From: Pseudomonadota bacterium
GTDB taxonomy: Bacteria; Desulfobacterota; Desulfobacteria; Desulfobacterales; Desulfolunaceae
Assembly: GCA_018818835.1 (NCBI GenBank)
Contig: JAHIRD010000006.1
Coordinates: forward strand, 32,071-96,070
Reading direction: 5' to 3'
Length of the DNA: 64,000 nt
Shown here in pieces: positions 28,377 to 38,076 of this stretch (its first letter is position 1; every line of letters starts with the position of its first letter). Below the pieces are notes generated by a model, which saw nothing but the letters and a program-made list of their open reading frames with translations, was not told where the DNA came from and made no database searches. The position numbers and the translations under genes are program-made.

Positions 28377-29296
28377 TGAGATCACGGACAGTTATAATTG
28401 GAATTAGTCATATGGCAATGATGGTGGCTTTTGTTTTGATGCTTAGTCTTGCCCTGATACAAACGGCCGAAGCAGTCGTGGTGATTGGAAAGATTACCCG
28501 CATCAAAGGTGAGGTTGATGTGCTTCGCGAGGGCTTGCCCCGGGTGATTAAAGGGGTGATGGGAATGGATCTGTTCCCGAACGATCGAATCACCACAAAG
28601 GCCAAGGCCTATTTGCGTTTTCAGATGGCTGACGGCAGCATTATGACCCTGGGTGAAAAGGGGGAATTGCGCCTTGATGAATTTACATACAAGCCCAAGG
28701 AAGAAAAGCGGGTGGCTTATTTCAGCCTGGTTATCGGAAAAATCAGGGTCTTTGCCAATGAGATGCTCAAATTCAGGGATAACCGGTTTAATATAAAGAC
28801 ACCCACGGCCGTGGCCGGGGTTCGGGGGACTGTCTTTGTGGTCTGGGTTGAATCGCCCACCGTCACCCAGGTGGCCTGCCTGGACCGGGCCGTTGATGTG
28901 ACCAGTGTTCTTTATCCCAAAGAGCCGGTTGTCTTGACCAAAAATATCGTTACCCGTGTTACCGGAAAAAATAAGCCCAGCCCTCCGGAACTGATGACCG
29001 TGGATCAGTTCAAGGCCTTTCAGCAGGGTTTTGGGGAAGATATTCGTCCGGGTAAAGAGGAAACAAATCAAGGTCCCGGTAAGGACGGCCCCGGGTCTGC
29101 AGATCGGTCCGTGCCCAGGGCAACATTGGCACAGCCTGATGTTTCAAGGGTGGTGGCGGATTCAAGCACAACGACCACCGTACCTACCACCACCACAACA
29201 AGTACAACGACAACAACAAGTACCACCACCACGAGTACAACGACGACGACCACCCTACCTGCCATGCTGCCTGATCCGCCGGGTCTGCCCCAATGA
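28376..29296 (+). CDS. FecR-domain exported protein with a Thr-rich tail
   Basis: About 306 residues. It has a signal peptide, then a FecR domain (about 35-170) with the usual GKITRIKGEVDV, RITTKAKAYLRF and TPTAVAGVRGTVF blocks. A linker leads to a stretch of almost pure Thr with Ser (about 262-290) and a short Pro tail. The Thr block may span the wall or surface or be glycosylated. The FecR domain here is extracytoplasmic and not joined to a sigma factor. GGAGG precedes the ATG; a GTG three bases earlier is also possible. The first base of the ATG is the last base of the upstream stop. Confidence 0.78.
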   Translation: MRSRTVIIGISHMAMMVAFVLMLSLALIQTAEAVVVIGKITRIKGEVDVLREGLPRVIKGVMGMDLFPNDRITTKAKAYLRFQMADGSIMTLGEKGELRLDEFTYKPKEEKRVAYFSLVIGKIRVFANEMLKFRDNRFNIKTPTAVAGVRGTVFVVWVESPTVTQVACLDRAVDVTSVLYPKEPVVLTKNIVTRVTGKNKPSPPELMTVDQFKAFQQGFGEDIRPGKEETNQGPGKDGPGSADRSVPRATLAQPDVSRVVADSSTTTTVPTTTTTSTTTTTSTTTTSTTTTTTLPAMLPDPPGLPQ

Positions 29297-29349
29297 TAAA
29301 CGTATCCATGGGTGATGGCGAACCAAGGATGATCATCAGGAGATGCCCC

Positions 29350-31491
29350 ATGAAAGAAAAAAACAGATCTAAAATAATAGGATTGGGAATCATTCGGATA
29401 CTTCTTTTATTGTGTATGGTGATTTTTTCATGGACCCCGGTCTTTGCCGTGGATTATTATCTTGATGTTGCCACGGGGAATGATTCAAATACGGGTTTGT
29501 CTTCAGGCCAGGCCTGGTTGACCCTGTCCCATGCCATATCGGAGATCAATCTTCTTGATCTTACATCTGACAGCGCAACCCTCTATGCGGCTCCTGGAAA
29601 TTATGGGGTGCCCAACGAGCCGGATTCGGCCTCGGCGTTTATGATTTCAAACTCCAATATTGCCATCAAAGGGGCTGATAATACAACAACCATCATCAAT
29701 GGTTCGGGACTTTCTGCCTGGACAGACGGACTCACGATTCAGGAAGGCATGGCAAATGTCACCATCACGGGTGTGCGGTTTTACGGGTTTTCGAACTCGG
29801 GTGTTCGCATCAATCCCAGTGTGAATGTTAAAATAATAAATTGTTATTTTGAATCCAATGGCTATGGAATTTTCATGGAGAACTATTCCACCATAGACAA
29901 CTCCCCTGAAATTGTTCGCAACACCATTGACAGCAGCTTTTATGATGGAATCCGCATGGCCAATGACAGCAGTACAGCAGACGTTTCCCCGAGAATTGCC
30001 GATAACATCATAAGCGGCAGTGCCTCCAACGGAATTTCCATGAATGCCATGTCATCGACTCTGTCAGCCCAGATCCTCAAAAATAACATCAGTGGAAGTG
30101 GGTATGCAGGAATTTACATGTATGGGGATATGGGAGACGCCACACCCTTGGTCAAGGGAAACAGGATTTATACATGCCCCACGGGGATTTATATCTCAAA
30201 TTATAATGGCACAAGCTCTCCGTTCATCAAGAATAATCTGATCACCAACCCCACTGCTGCCGCCCATGATTATGCCATAAGCATCTCTGCCCCCATGGCA
30301 GGTTCTGTGAACCCTGAAATTCTTTATAACACCATAGATGGGGGCGGCACCACCAACGTGGGGATCAATATCGGGGGCAGCATGAACATGGCCCCTGTGA
30401 TTCGCTACAACATCGTCACTCGCTTTGCTCAATATGGCATTCAGAAAGACATCAACCTTTTGACGGCTATTAATGCGGATTACAACAATGCCTATGGCAA
30501 CCTGATAAATGATTTTGAGAACGTGACCATCAGCGACGGGGCAAATAATAAATCCTTTGACCCTGTGTACGAACCGGATTTCAGCATCCCGCAGAATTCG
30601 CCCTGCGTGGATGCCATTCCCCAGTCCGTTGGCAATGCCGACGGTGTGGACGATGATATCATGGCAACATCACGGCCAAGGGCCTCGACGTCCGGGGGAG
30701 CCATGGATTATGACATGGGGTGTTATGAATATCCTTTTCAGGAATATACCTTTGTCATGCCCACGGGCACAGGGCTTGCCACGGATTATCGCCTGATGGC
30801 CATGCCCATGGCTCTGGACAACCCTCTGGCAATTCTGTTCGAGGGGGCCTTTGGGACCTATGATGCTGAAATCTGGCGTTTGTTTGCCTATAATGCCCAG
30901 GGTGCACCGGACATTTATCTGGAGATGAACGATCCTATCTTTGGAGAAATGTTTTCCGATTATCAGGGCAAAGCCTTCTGGGTGATCAGCCGGACAGCCT
31001 CACTGCCACAGGCCGCCCATACCTTTGCAGGCAGTCTGGTTGGAAACAGGGCGCCTTATTATATGTATATGGATCAGGGCTGGAAACTGATTTCTCTTCC
31101 CTGGCCCAATAACCCGGGTAATCCTGAAAACATTTTGCTCGGAAACATCATTGTGGATGACGGGGTCGGGACGTATCCCTTGACAGATCCTTCGAATAGC
31201 GCCACCCAGAACGGTCTCTGGGATTATACAGCCGCCGGTTATGTTCAGTTGATTTTGCCCACAGATGCGATGATACCTGGGAAAGGGTACTTTTTTTACG
31301 TGGAATCGAACAATGTGAAGCTATGGATACCCCCGGATAATGCAGGCACCTATTTCACGGTGGCAAAGGCAAATGTCAGAAAACATGCAAAGAATGTCAA
31401 TGAATTGACTCCACCTGCACCTCCGGGTTCAGGCCTGAGGGCCCAAGGAGGCAACGGCTGTTTTATCGGGGCTTTGTTTTCGGGATTGTGA
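29350..31491 (+). CDS. Exported right-handed beta-helix protein
   Basis: About 713 residues. A signal peptide (cut near VFA) is followed by DVATGNDSNTGLS, the start of many pectate-lyase-like beta-helix proteins. Several coils of N-x-I-x-G/S-type repeats follow (about 90-440). A C-terminal domain of about 230 residues contains two similar W/Y-rich halves (WRLFAYNAQ and WKLISLPWP), and the chain ends GGNGCFIGALFSGL. No catalytic residues can be named; a binding or surface role fits. AGGAGA lies 6 bp before the ATG. Third gene of the operon. Confidence 0.75.
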   Translation: MKEKNRSKIIGLGIIRILLLLCMVIFSWTPVFAVDYYLDVATGNDSNTGLSSGQAWLTLSHAISEINLLDLTSDSATLYAAPGNYGVPNEPDSASAFMISNSNIAIKGADNTTTIINGSGLSAWTDGLTIQEGMANVTITGVRFYGFSNSGVRINPSVNVKIINCYFESNGYGIFMENYSTIDNSPEIVRNTIDSSFYDGIRMANDSSTADVSPRIADNIISGSASNGISMNAMSSTLSAQILKNNISGSGYAGIYMYGDMGDATPLVKGNRIYTCPTGIYISNYNGTSSPFIKNNLITNPTAAAHDYAISISAPMAGSVNPEILYNTIDGGGTTNVGINIGGSMNMAPVIRYNIVTRFAQYGIQKDINLLTAINADYNNAYGNLINDFENVTISDGANNKSFDPVYEPDFSIPQNSPCVDAIPQSVGNADGVDDDIMATSRPRASTSGGAMDYDMGCYEYPFQEYTFVMPTGTGLATDYRLMAMPMALDNPLAILFEGAFGTYDAEIWRLFAYNAQGAPDIYLEMNDPIFGEMFSDYQGKAFWVISRTASLPQAAHTFAGSLVGNRAPYYMYMDQGWKLISLPWPNNPGNPENILLGNIIVDDGVGTYPLTDPSNSATQNGLWDYTAAGYVQLILPTDAMIPGKGYFFYVESNNVKLWIPPDNAGTYFTVAKANVRKHAKNVNELTPPAPPGSGLRAQGGNGCFIGALFSGL

Positions 31492-31808
31492 AAAGCTGTT
31501 CATACATCCTGAACATTCCACCAAGGCATTTGTATACCGGATGCCACAATTTTAGGAAATAATGTTCGCTAATTTAAATTTTGATTTTTACATATCACGT
31601 CAAATCATCAGGCCTGTCAAAGGTGGATTTTAATAAGGCCCCTCTCGGAATTATGGTATAATCATTGCATGCTTTTTTGTATGTTAGGATTGCATGTGAT
31701 AATTATATTTCATGGCCGTGGTAGGGTGTACCATAAAAAACTTTTCATTTGCGTCGTATTTTGTTAAAAAACGCGTGGAAAAAGGCCAGAATGGAGATAA
31801 GGCAAATC
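31492..31808. other. Intergenic region
   Basis: About 317 bp, AT-rich. It must carry the promoter of the PilZ gene, but I cannot place one with confidence and see no other structure. Confidence 0.4.
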
Positions 31809-32213
31809 ATGGAGAGCGAAAAAGAAAAACAGGATCGACGGAGACATTTGCGTTATAAGGTCAGTGAAGGCGCATACGCCGCTCTAAGCCCGGATTCAGC
31901 GAAAATGGGCCAGATTATTGATATCAGTCGGGGAGGTTTGTGTTTCCGATATATCGTTCAGATGGATCAGGTGGAAGATTGTTCAGAAACTCATGTTTTT
32001 GTGGGGGATGAAGGTATTTACCTGGAGAAAATGCCCAACAAGGTCATTGAGGATATTCCCGTGGAAAACGGAGATTTCCCCAGTTCAATAATGATGGGGC
32101 CCAGAGTCATGCGGATGATCAGGCAGAGGCGTGTCTGCTTTGGTGAGCTTACGGGCAATCAGGTTGCCCAGCTTGAATATTTCATTATGAACCGCACCAT
32201 GGGCAGAGCCTGA
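31809..32213 (+). CDS. PilZ-domain protein
   Basis: About 134 residues. It has the full c-di-GMP signature: an Arg-rich switch (QDRRRHLRYKV) near the N terminus and the DISRGGLCF motif about 30 residues later. After that comes an extra segment with a second Arg-rich strip (MRMIRQRRVCFGEL). The start at 31809 follows ATAAGG; in-frame ATGs upstream (31791, 31749) lack a good site. It is a better c-di-GMP candidate than the PilZ protein at 8.1-8.5 kb. Targets unknown. Confidence 0.78.
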   Translation: MESEKEKQDRRRHLRYKVSEGAYAALSPDSAKMGQIIDISRGGLCFRYIVQMDQVEDCSETHVFVGDEGIYLEKMPNKVIEDIPVENGDFPSSIMMGPRVMRMIRQRRVCFGELTGNQVAQLEYFIMNRTMGRA

Positions 32214-32373
32214 TCCCCGGATCTTATCTGATCAACAACCCCAAAAAACAGAGTGTGCGTCACGCCCCCTTGTATCGTTGTTCGAAAAACCAATCACAAG
32301 GTTTTTTAATGGACCTGTCCGCAAAATTCCCGTCTTCCGATGAACATCACGCCATAAATAAAGACCACTGCCA

Positions 32374-32409
32374 CTCATAGGCCCCATAGGTCCCATAAGT
32401 CCCATAAAA
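32374..32409. repeat. GGTCCCATA-type tandem repeat, locus 2
   Basis: About four units (CCCATAGGT, CCCATAAGT, CCCATAAA), starting about 14 bp past the alaS stop codon. Confidence 0.7.
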
Positions 32410-32422
32410 TAATTGGCTGGCG

Positions 32423-35047
32423 CTATGCCCCAATCAAATCAAGGACAGCCTGGAGAGCCTGGTCCAGGTTCTCAGGCTTTGAACCTCCGGCCTGTGCCAT
32501 GTCGGGTCGTCCACCACCGCCACCGCCCACTATAGCTGCGGTCTTCTTCACAAGATCCCCGGCCTTGAAACGATTCGTGAGGTCCTTGGTAACAATGGCG
32601 ATCAACAGGGCCTTGCCCTCGGATTCGGCACCCAGAAACACAATCCCTGACTGGAGTTTGTCTTTAAAGCGGTCCGCCAGTTCACGCAACTGGGCTGGGT
32701 TTTCAACCGTGACCTTTTGCACGATTACCTTGACGCCGTTGATGGTTTGAATCATGTCATCCAGGTTGTCCACGGCTTTTCCGGCAAGGGAGCTCTTCAG
32801 CTTTTGCAGTTCTTTTTCAAGTTTTTTGTTTTCAGCAAGAATTTTTTCAATCCGGTCCGGAAGCTGTTCGGCATTGGATTTCAAAAAACCCGATGACTTC
32901 TGGAGAATGGCAAAAGAACTGTGAACAAATCCAAGGGCTTCAGAACCTGTCAGGGCTTCGATTCTGCGGATACCCGCAGCAATCCCGGCATCACTGATGA
33001 TTTTGAAAAGACCGATATCCCCGGTCTGCTTTGTATGGGTGCCACCGCAGAATTCCTTGCTGAAATCCCCCATGGCCACCACGCGGATCTGATCTCCGTA
33101 TTTTTCTTCAAAAAGGGCTGTGGCCCCAGTTTTAAAAGCCTCTTCCGCAGCCATTTCCTGGGTGTCCACCAGGGAGTTCTCCCGGATTTTTCCGTTGACA
33201 AAGGACTCAATGTCATCCAGGGTTGCCCGGTCCACCGGCGAGAAATGGGAAAAGTCAAAACGTAGTCTTTCCGGTGAAACCAGGGACCCGGCCTGTTTGA
33301 CATGGTCCCCCAGAATGGTTCGAAGGGCGGTGTGGAGAATGTGGGTGGCCGAGTGGTTCAACGCGGTTTTTTTCCGTGCATCGCCATCCACGGTAAGGGT
33401 CAATGCATCACCTTTTTTAACTGTTCCGTGGGTCACGGTGCATTTATGGATGAACAGACCGGTGGGATCTTTCAAAGTGTCTTGGACCATGAGTTCAAAA
33501 CCCTGGCCGGTGAGGGTGCCACGATCACCCACCTGGCCGCCGGATTCACCATAAAAGGAGGTCTGTTCGGAAATGAGATCAACGGTTGATCCAGTTGCCG
33601 CCTGGGCAATTTCATGGCCGTCACTGGCAAGCACAAGGACCTTGGACCGGGTCTCAAGGCTTTGATATCCGGTAAATGTCGTTTTGATTCCCTGGGCCGA
33701 CAGGTTTTTAAAGGCTTCGCCCAGATTTGAAAAACGGATATCCGAACGGGATTTTTCACGTTGTTCATCCATGGCCCGGTTGAATCCATCCATGTCCAGA
33801 TCAATGGAATTTCCTTTGACCACATCCCGGATGATATCCACAGGGAATCCATAGGTGTCGTACAGTTTGAATATCACATCGCCTGGGATGGTTGATTCCC
33901 CCGATTTGTTCATATGGGAAAGCTCGTCATTCAGCAGCCTGAGACCGTTGTCCAGGGTCACGGAAAAACTCTGTTCCTCGTTTTTGATCACATTGGTGAT
34001 AAAGGCGGCATTTTCAGTAAGATCAGGGTAGGCATCCTTCATGACCTCGAACACAGTCCGGGCGGTTTCATGGAGAAAGGGCCGTGTCAGCCCGATGTTT
34101 CGTCCGTAACGGATGGCACGGCGCATGATGCGTCGGAGCACATACCCCCGGCCTTCGTTGGAAGGCATGATTCCATCGCCGATCAGAAAGGCCGCAGCCC
34201 GGCTATGGTCGGCAATGACTTTCATGGCAACCGAAACCGATTCGGAATCCTTAAGTTTTTTTCCGGACAGGTCTTCCACTTTACGGATAATGGGAATAAA
34301 CAGGTCCGTGTCGTAATTGGTGTCTGCATTCTGCATCACAGACAGGATGCGCTCAAGGCCCATGCCTGTATCGATGCTGGGTTTGGGCAGGGGAGTGAGC
34401 TCGCCTTTTTCGTTGCGGTCGAACTGCATGAATACCAGGTTCCAGATTTCAAGGAACCGATCACAGTCGCAGCCCACTGCACAATCTGCTTTCCCGCACC
34501 CGTGTTTGACTCCCCGGTCAATATGGATTTCCGTGCAGGGACCACAGGGGCCCGTGTCACCCATGGCCCAGAAATTATCTTTTTCACCCAGACGGATAAT
34601 CCGGTCAGCCGGAACTCCGATTTTCTTGTGCCAGATCTCAAACGCTTCATCGTCATCCAGGAAAATGGACACCCAGAGTTTGTCCACAGGCAGCTTGTAG
34701 CCCTTGGTCAAAAGGTCCCAGGCAAAAAAAATGGCCTGATCTTTGAAATAATCCCCAAAGGAAAAATTACCCAGCATTTCGAAAAAGGTATGGTGACGCG
34801 CAGTATAACCGACATTTTCAAGGTCGTTGTGCTTGCCTCCGGCCCTGACGCATTTCTGGGATGTCGTCGCAGTCTGGTACTCCCGTTTTTCCTCTCCGAT
34901 AAAGGTCCGTTTAAATTGAACCATGCCTGCATTTACAAACAAAAGAGTGGGGTCATCGGAGGGGACCAGTGAGGAACTCCTCACAAGGCGGTGGTTGTGT
35001 TTCTTGAAATAATCCAAAAACAGGGCGCGTGCTTCGTTGCCGGTCAT
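32423..35047 (-). CDS. alaS: Alanyl-tRNA synthetase
   Basis: About 874 residues with the full AlaRS layout. The class II catalytic core (RHHTFFEMLGNFSFGDYFK) comes first, followed by the editing-domain zinc motifs HSATH and CGGTH. The C-terminal DHHA1 part has a Gly-rich stretch (GGGGGGRPDMAQAGG). It charges tRNA-Ala and clears Ser/Gly mischarging. The start at 35047 has GGAG about 7 bp before it; ATG 35059 is the next option. It lies downstream of recA on the same strand, the pgpA-recA-alaS order seen in many deltaproteobacteria. Confidence 0.93.
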   Translation of the reverse strand: MTGNEARALFLDYFKKHNHRLVRSSSLVPSDDPTLLFVNAGMVQFKRTFIGEEKREYQTATTSQKCVRAGGKHNDLENVGYTARHHTFFEMLGNFSFGDYFKDQAIFFAWDLLTKGYKLPVDKLWVSIFLDDDEAFEIWHKKIGVPADRIIRLGEKDNFWAMGDTGPCGPCTEIHIDRGVKHGCGKADCAVGCDCDRFLEIWNLVFMQFDRNEKGELTPLPKPSIDTGMGLERILSVMQNADTNYDTDLFIPIIRKVEDLSGKKLKDSESVSVAMKVIADHSRAAAFLIGDGIMPSNEGRGYVLRRIMRRAIRYGRNIGLTRPFLHETARTVFEVMKDAYPDLTENAAFITNVIKNEEQSFSVTLDNGLRLLNDELSHMNKSGESTIPGDVIFKLYDTYGFPVDIIRDVVKGNSIDLDMDGFNRAMDEQREKSRSDIRFSNLGEAFKNLSAQGIKTTFTGYQSLETRSKVLVLASDGHEIAQAATGSTVDLISEQTSFYGESGGQVGDRGTLTGQGFELMVQDTLKDPTGLFIHKCTVTHGTVKKGDALTLTVDGDARKKTALNHSATHILHTALRTILGDHVKQAGSLVSPERLRFDFSHFSPVDRATLDDIESFVNGKIRENSLVDTQEMAAEEAFKTGATALFEEKYGDQIRVVAMGDFSKEFCGGTHTKQTGDIGLFKIISDAGIAAGIRRIEALTGSEALGFVHSSFAILQKSSGFLKSNAEQLPDRIEKILAENKKLEKELQKLKSSLAGKAVDNLDDMIQTINGVKVIVQKVTVENPAQLRELADRFKDKLQSGIVFLGAESEGKALLIAIVTKDLTNRFKAGDLVKKTAAIVGGGGGGRPDMAQAGGSKPENLDQALQAVLDLIGA

Positions 35048-35143
35048 TTTCTGCTCCATGTGATGTCTATCAATAAACAACCGGAACACAAGGCGAACCT
35101 TATGTTCCGGCAAACGTATTCATGAGATCAATCGGGTGGGTGC

Positions 35144-36184
35144 TTACAGTTCTTCTTCCACCTCGGATTTGACCTTGCTGTCTTTTTTTGCGGGAACCAC
35201 GGTCGAATCTCTCAATTTCTGGTAGATTTCCTCATAGGTGGCCGGATTTTCGGCCAGGAATTTTTTGACATTTTCACGGCCCTGGCCAATGCGTTCGCCA
35301 TTGTAAGAATACCAAGCCCCGCTTTTTTCAATGAAGTTCGCTTCCACACCCATGTCCAGAACCTCACCGGTTTTGGAAATTCCTTCCCCGTACATCATAT
35401 CGAATTCCGCTTCCCGGAAGGGGGGAGCCATTTTATTCTTGACCACTTTGACTTTGATTCGGTTGCCCATGACCTCTGTGCCATCCTTGATGGCCGTGCT
35501 TCGACGTATTTCAAGCCGGACAGAGGCATAGAATTTCAGGGCGTTACCCCCTGTGGTGGTTTCGGGGTTACCGAATACCACACCGATTTTCATACGGATC
35601 TGGTTGATGAAAATCACGGTGGTGTTGGTGCGGCCGATGGTGGCCGTGAGTTTTCGCAAGGCCTGTGACATGAGTCTGGCCTGGAGTCCCATGTGGGCGT
35701 CGCCCATTTCTCCTTCGATTTCAGCACGGGGAACCAGGGCTGCAACCGAGTCGATGACCAGAATGTCAATGGCACCGCTTCGAACCAGCATGTCGACGAT
35801 TTCAAGGGCCTGTTCACCGGTATCGGGTTGGGACACAAGAAGTTCGTCGCAGTTGACACCCAGCCGCCGTGCATAGTTCACGTCAAGGGCGTGTTCCGCA
35901 TCGATAAAGGCAGCAATGCCGCCTTTTTTCTGGGCCTCGGCCACCGCATGGAGGGTGAGTGTGGTTTTACCCGAGGATTCCGGACCATAGATCTCAACCA
36001 CACGGCCCCTGGGGATTCCGCCAATGCCCAGCGCTTTGTCCAAAGCAAGGGATCCCGTGGAAATGACAGGGACAGCCACCACTTCCCGGCCGCCGAGTTT
36101 CATGATCGATCCTTTGCCGAATTGGCGTTCAATCTGGCTGATTGCGGATTCAACCGCTTTTTCCCTGTCTATATTTTTGCTCAT
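35144..36184 (-). CDS. recA: RecA recombinase
   Basis: About 346 residues. Walker A is GPESSGKTT and the Walker B region is [10 protein letters not shown]. Loop L1 and the L2 segment ([20 protein letters not shown]) are normal, and the C terminus is acidic. RecA drives homologous recombination and LexA cleavage. Start at 36184 after an ideal GGAGG. I found no clear LexA box in the short space upstream. Middle gene of the pgpA-recA-alaS cluster. Confidence 0.95.
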   Translation of the reverse strand: MSKNIDREKAVESAISQIERQFGKGSIMKLGGREVVAVPVISTGSLALDKALGIGGIPRGRVVEIYGPESSGKTTLTLHAVAEAQKKGGIAAFIDAEHALDVNYARRLGVNCDELLVSQPDTGEQALEIVDMLVRSGAIDILVIDSVAALVPRAEIEGEMGDAHMGLQARLMSQALRKLTATIGRTNTTVIFINQIRMKIGVVFGNPETTTGGNALKFYASVRLEIRRSTAIKDGTEVMGNRIKVKVVKNKMAPPFREAEFDMMYGEGISKTGEVLDMGVEANFIEKSGAWYSYNGERIGQGRENVKKFLAENPATYEEIYQKLRDSTVVPAKKDSKVKSEVEEEL

Positions 36185-36250
36185 AAAAATCCTCCGTTCG
36201 TTATGGGTCCGCTCTGGTTGATCCAAGTGAAAACCGGGTGTATATGATGA

Positions 36251-36724
36251 TTATCCGAAAACGGCAAGAAGCATCCTTAAACATATGTTGGCCATGATTC
36301 CCGCGGCCACATCATCTAAAACAACGCCGGCTCCTCCGGGGATGTTTTCTTCAAGATATTTCACCGGAAAAGGTTTTAAAATATCAAAAAATCTGAAAAG
36401 CAAAAAGGCAAAAATTACGGATTGAAGTGTAAACCCAATGCCGATCATGGTCACCACAAAACCCGCAATCTCATCAATGACCACGCACCCGGGATCTTCA
36501 ACCTGAAGAATGGTGACGGCCTGATCTGCAATCCAGATGGCGAAAATGATCAAAGCGATTGTCACAAGGCAAAGATAGGGCAGAAGGGTGGGGGTGTTTA
36601 AAAATGACAGAATAAAGTAAAGGGGAATCCCCACCAAGGTCCCGAATGTGCCCGGGGCCACCTTGGCCTTTCCGGCGTAAGCGCCTGTTGCAAAAAATAA
36701 TATTCTTTTTTCTCGTAAATTCAT
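36251..36724 (-). CDS. pgpA: Phosphatidylglycerophosphatase A
   Basis: 157 residues with four membrane helices. It carries the PgpA signatures APGTFGTLVG near the N terminus and DEIAGF in the middle, plus a late LDDVAAG. PgpA removes phosphate from phosphatidylglycerol phosphate in the inner membrane. It precedes recA. Confidence 0.88.
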   Translation of the reverse strand: MNLREKRILFFATGAYAGKAKVAPGTFGTLVGIPLYFILSFLNTPTLLPYLCLVTIALIIFAIWIADQAVTILQVEDPGCVVIDEIAGFVVTMIGIGFTLQSVIFAFLLFRFFDILKPFPVKYLEENIPGGAGVVLDDVAAGIMANICLRMLLAVFG

Positions 36725-36795
36725 GACTGTTTTTTATATTCTGACCGGGTCAATGTCAAGCTTATATACACGGGTAAACCCAGTAAAAATGATGG

Positions 36796-36846
36796 CGATG
36801 GGACTTATACGTCTCATGAGTCCTATGGGTCCTATACGTCCCATTA
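36796..36846. repeat. GGTCCCATA-type tandem repeat, locus 3
   Basis: Five or six units, such as ATGGGACTTATACGTCTCAT and CCTATGGGT, between pgpA and larC. It lies about 37 bp downstream of the larC stop codon. Confidence 0.7.
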
Positions 36847-36882
36847 ATATTCAACATAGCAGCACAAAGGCCTTACTTCAAC

Positions 36883-38067
36883 CTAATCACCTTTATGCAC
36901 CGGCGTCTTTTTAGCATTTAATGCCACCTCCTCGTAGACCTGATACAAGGGGATGTTTTTCAATCGTGCAATATTCCTGCATGCATCGTATTCAGGCGTG
37001 ACCTGTCTGGAGCCGTCGGGCCGGGTGATCTGCTTGGCAGGGACATTCCCGAATCGGGTTGGGACTGTGATAGATGCACGTTCAAGAATCGTCCGATTCG
37101 CCTGATAATAGCGGACCCCCGTGGTTGAGCTTTCCAGGAGAATCCGCTGGGTCAGGATCTCCTGCTGTTCTTTTTTGCACAAAACAGACAAAAGGGTACC
37201 GGGCCTGTTTTTTTTCATAAATACCGGTTGAAGCGTCACATCCAGGGCCCCGTCTTCAAAAAGCCGTTCCATAAGAAACCCGAAAAACTCGGGATTCATA
37301 TCATCAATGGTGCTTTCCAGGATAACGATGGTGTCCGGTTTTTCCACAGGGGCTGAAAATTTACCGGCAAGGACCCTCAAGAGGTTCGGCTGTTCAGCCA
37401 GATCCCGTTTGCCCGAGCCATAAGCCGTGCGGGTGATGGTCATGGGCGGCATGTCCCCAAAGGATCGGGCAATACTGGTGATGATGGCAGCACCCGTTGG
37501 AGTGACCAGTTCTTTTTTGATGGACGATCCGTAGACCGGGACATTTTTCAGGATTTCAGTGGTGGCCGGCGCCGGAATGGGAATGGTCCCGTGGGCGCAG
37601 GTCGTAAACCCGGACCCCAGGGGGATGGCCGAGGCATGTACGGACCGGATGTCAAGGTATTCCATGCACAAAGCCGTTCCCACGATGTCCACCATGGCAT
37701 CAATGCCGCCCACCTCATGGAAATGAACCTTTTCCTTGATGCATCCATGGATTCTTGATTCAGCCTCTGCAATTTTTTCGAAAATGGAAAGGCTCAGGGC
37801 TTTAACCCGTGAGGACAACTGTGAATCCTCGATCAGGGACTTGATCCGGGTGTAATTCATGGCATGGACATGGGTATCTTCATGAACCGTGAGATTCATG
37901 GCGTGGATTCCATGTTTGGATGTTGGGGTCACCGTGATGTCAAAACCCGTCAAGGGCAGCCGCGTGATTTCATTTTTGAGAAAGGTCACCGGTACGCCCA
38001 GGTCCACAAAGGCACCCAGGGTCATATCCCCGCTGATTCCTGAAAAGCAGTCAAAATAAAGATCCAT
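36883..38067 (-). CDS. larC: LarC, nickel-pincer cofactor nickel insertase
   Basis: 394 residues. It starts FDCFSGISGDMTLGAF, which is typical of LarC. The His-rich stretch HEDTHVHAMN and the HFHEVGGIDAMVDIVG block are also present. The late TIDDMNPE block fits the CTP-using nickel insertion domain. Lactobacillus makes LarC by programmed frameshift from larC1/larC2; here it is one continuous frame. It acts after LarE (19848-20666). It lies 9 bp after the peptidase gene in one operon. Confidence 0.88.
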   Translation of the reverse strand: MDLYFDCFSGISGDMTLGAFVDLGVPVTFLKNEITRLPLTGFDITVTPTSKHGIHAMNLTVHEDTHVHAMNYTRIKSLIEDSQLSSRVKALSLSIFEKIAEAESRIHGCIKEKVHFHEVGGIDAMVDIVGTALCMEYLDIRSVHASAIPLGSGFTTCAHGTIPIPAPATTEILKNVPVYGSSIKKELVTPTGAAIITSIARSFGDMPPMTITRTAYGSGKRDLAEQPNLLRVLAGKFSAPVEKPDTIVILESTIDDMNPEFFGFLMERLFEDGALDVTLQPVFMKKNRPGTLLSVLCKKEQQEILTQRILLESSTTGVRYYQANRTILERASITVPTRFGNVPAKQITRPDGSRQVTPEYDACRNIARLKNIPLYQVYEEVALNAKKTPVHKGD

Positions 38068-38076
38068 GCATTGTCC

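Noticed and set aside
32423..35047. Long plus-strand open frame (33914-34972) opposite alaS
   Set aside because: It mirrors the strong codon bias of alaS on the other strand, and its translation has no family pattern.
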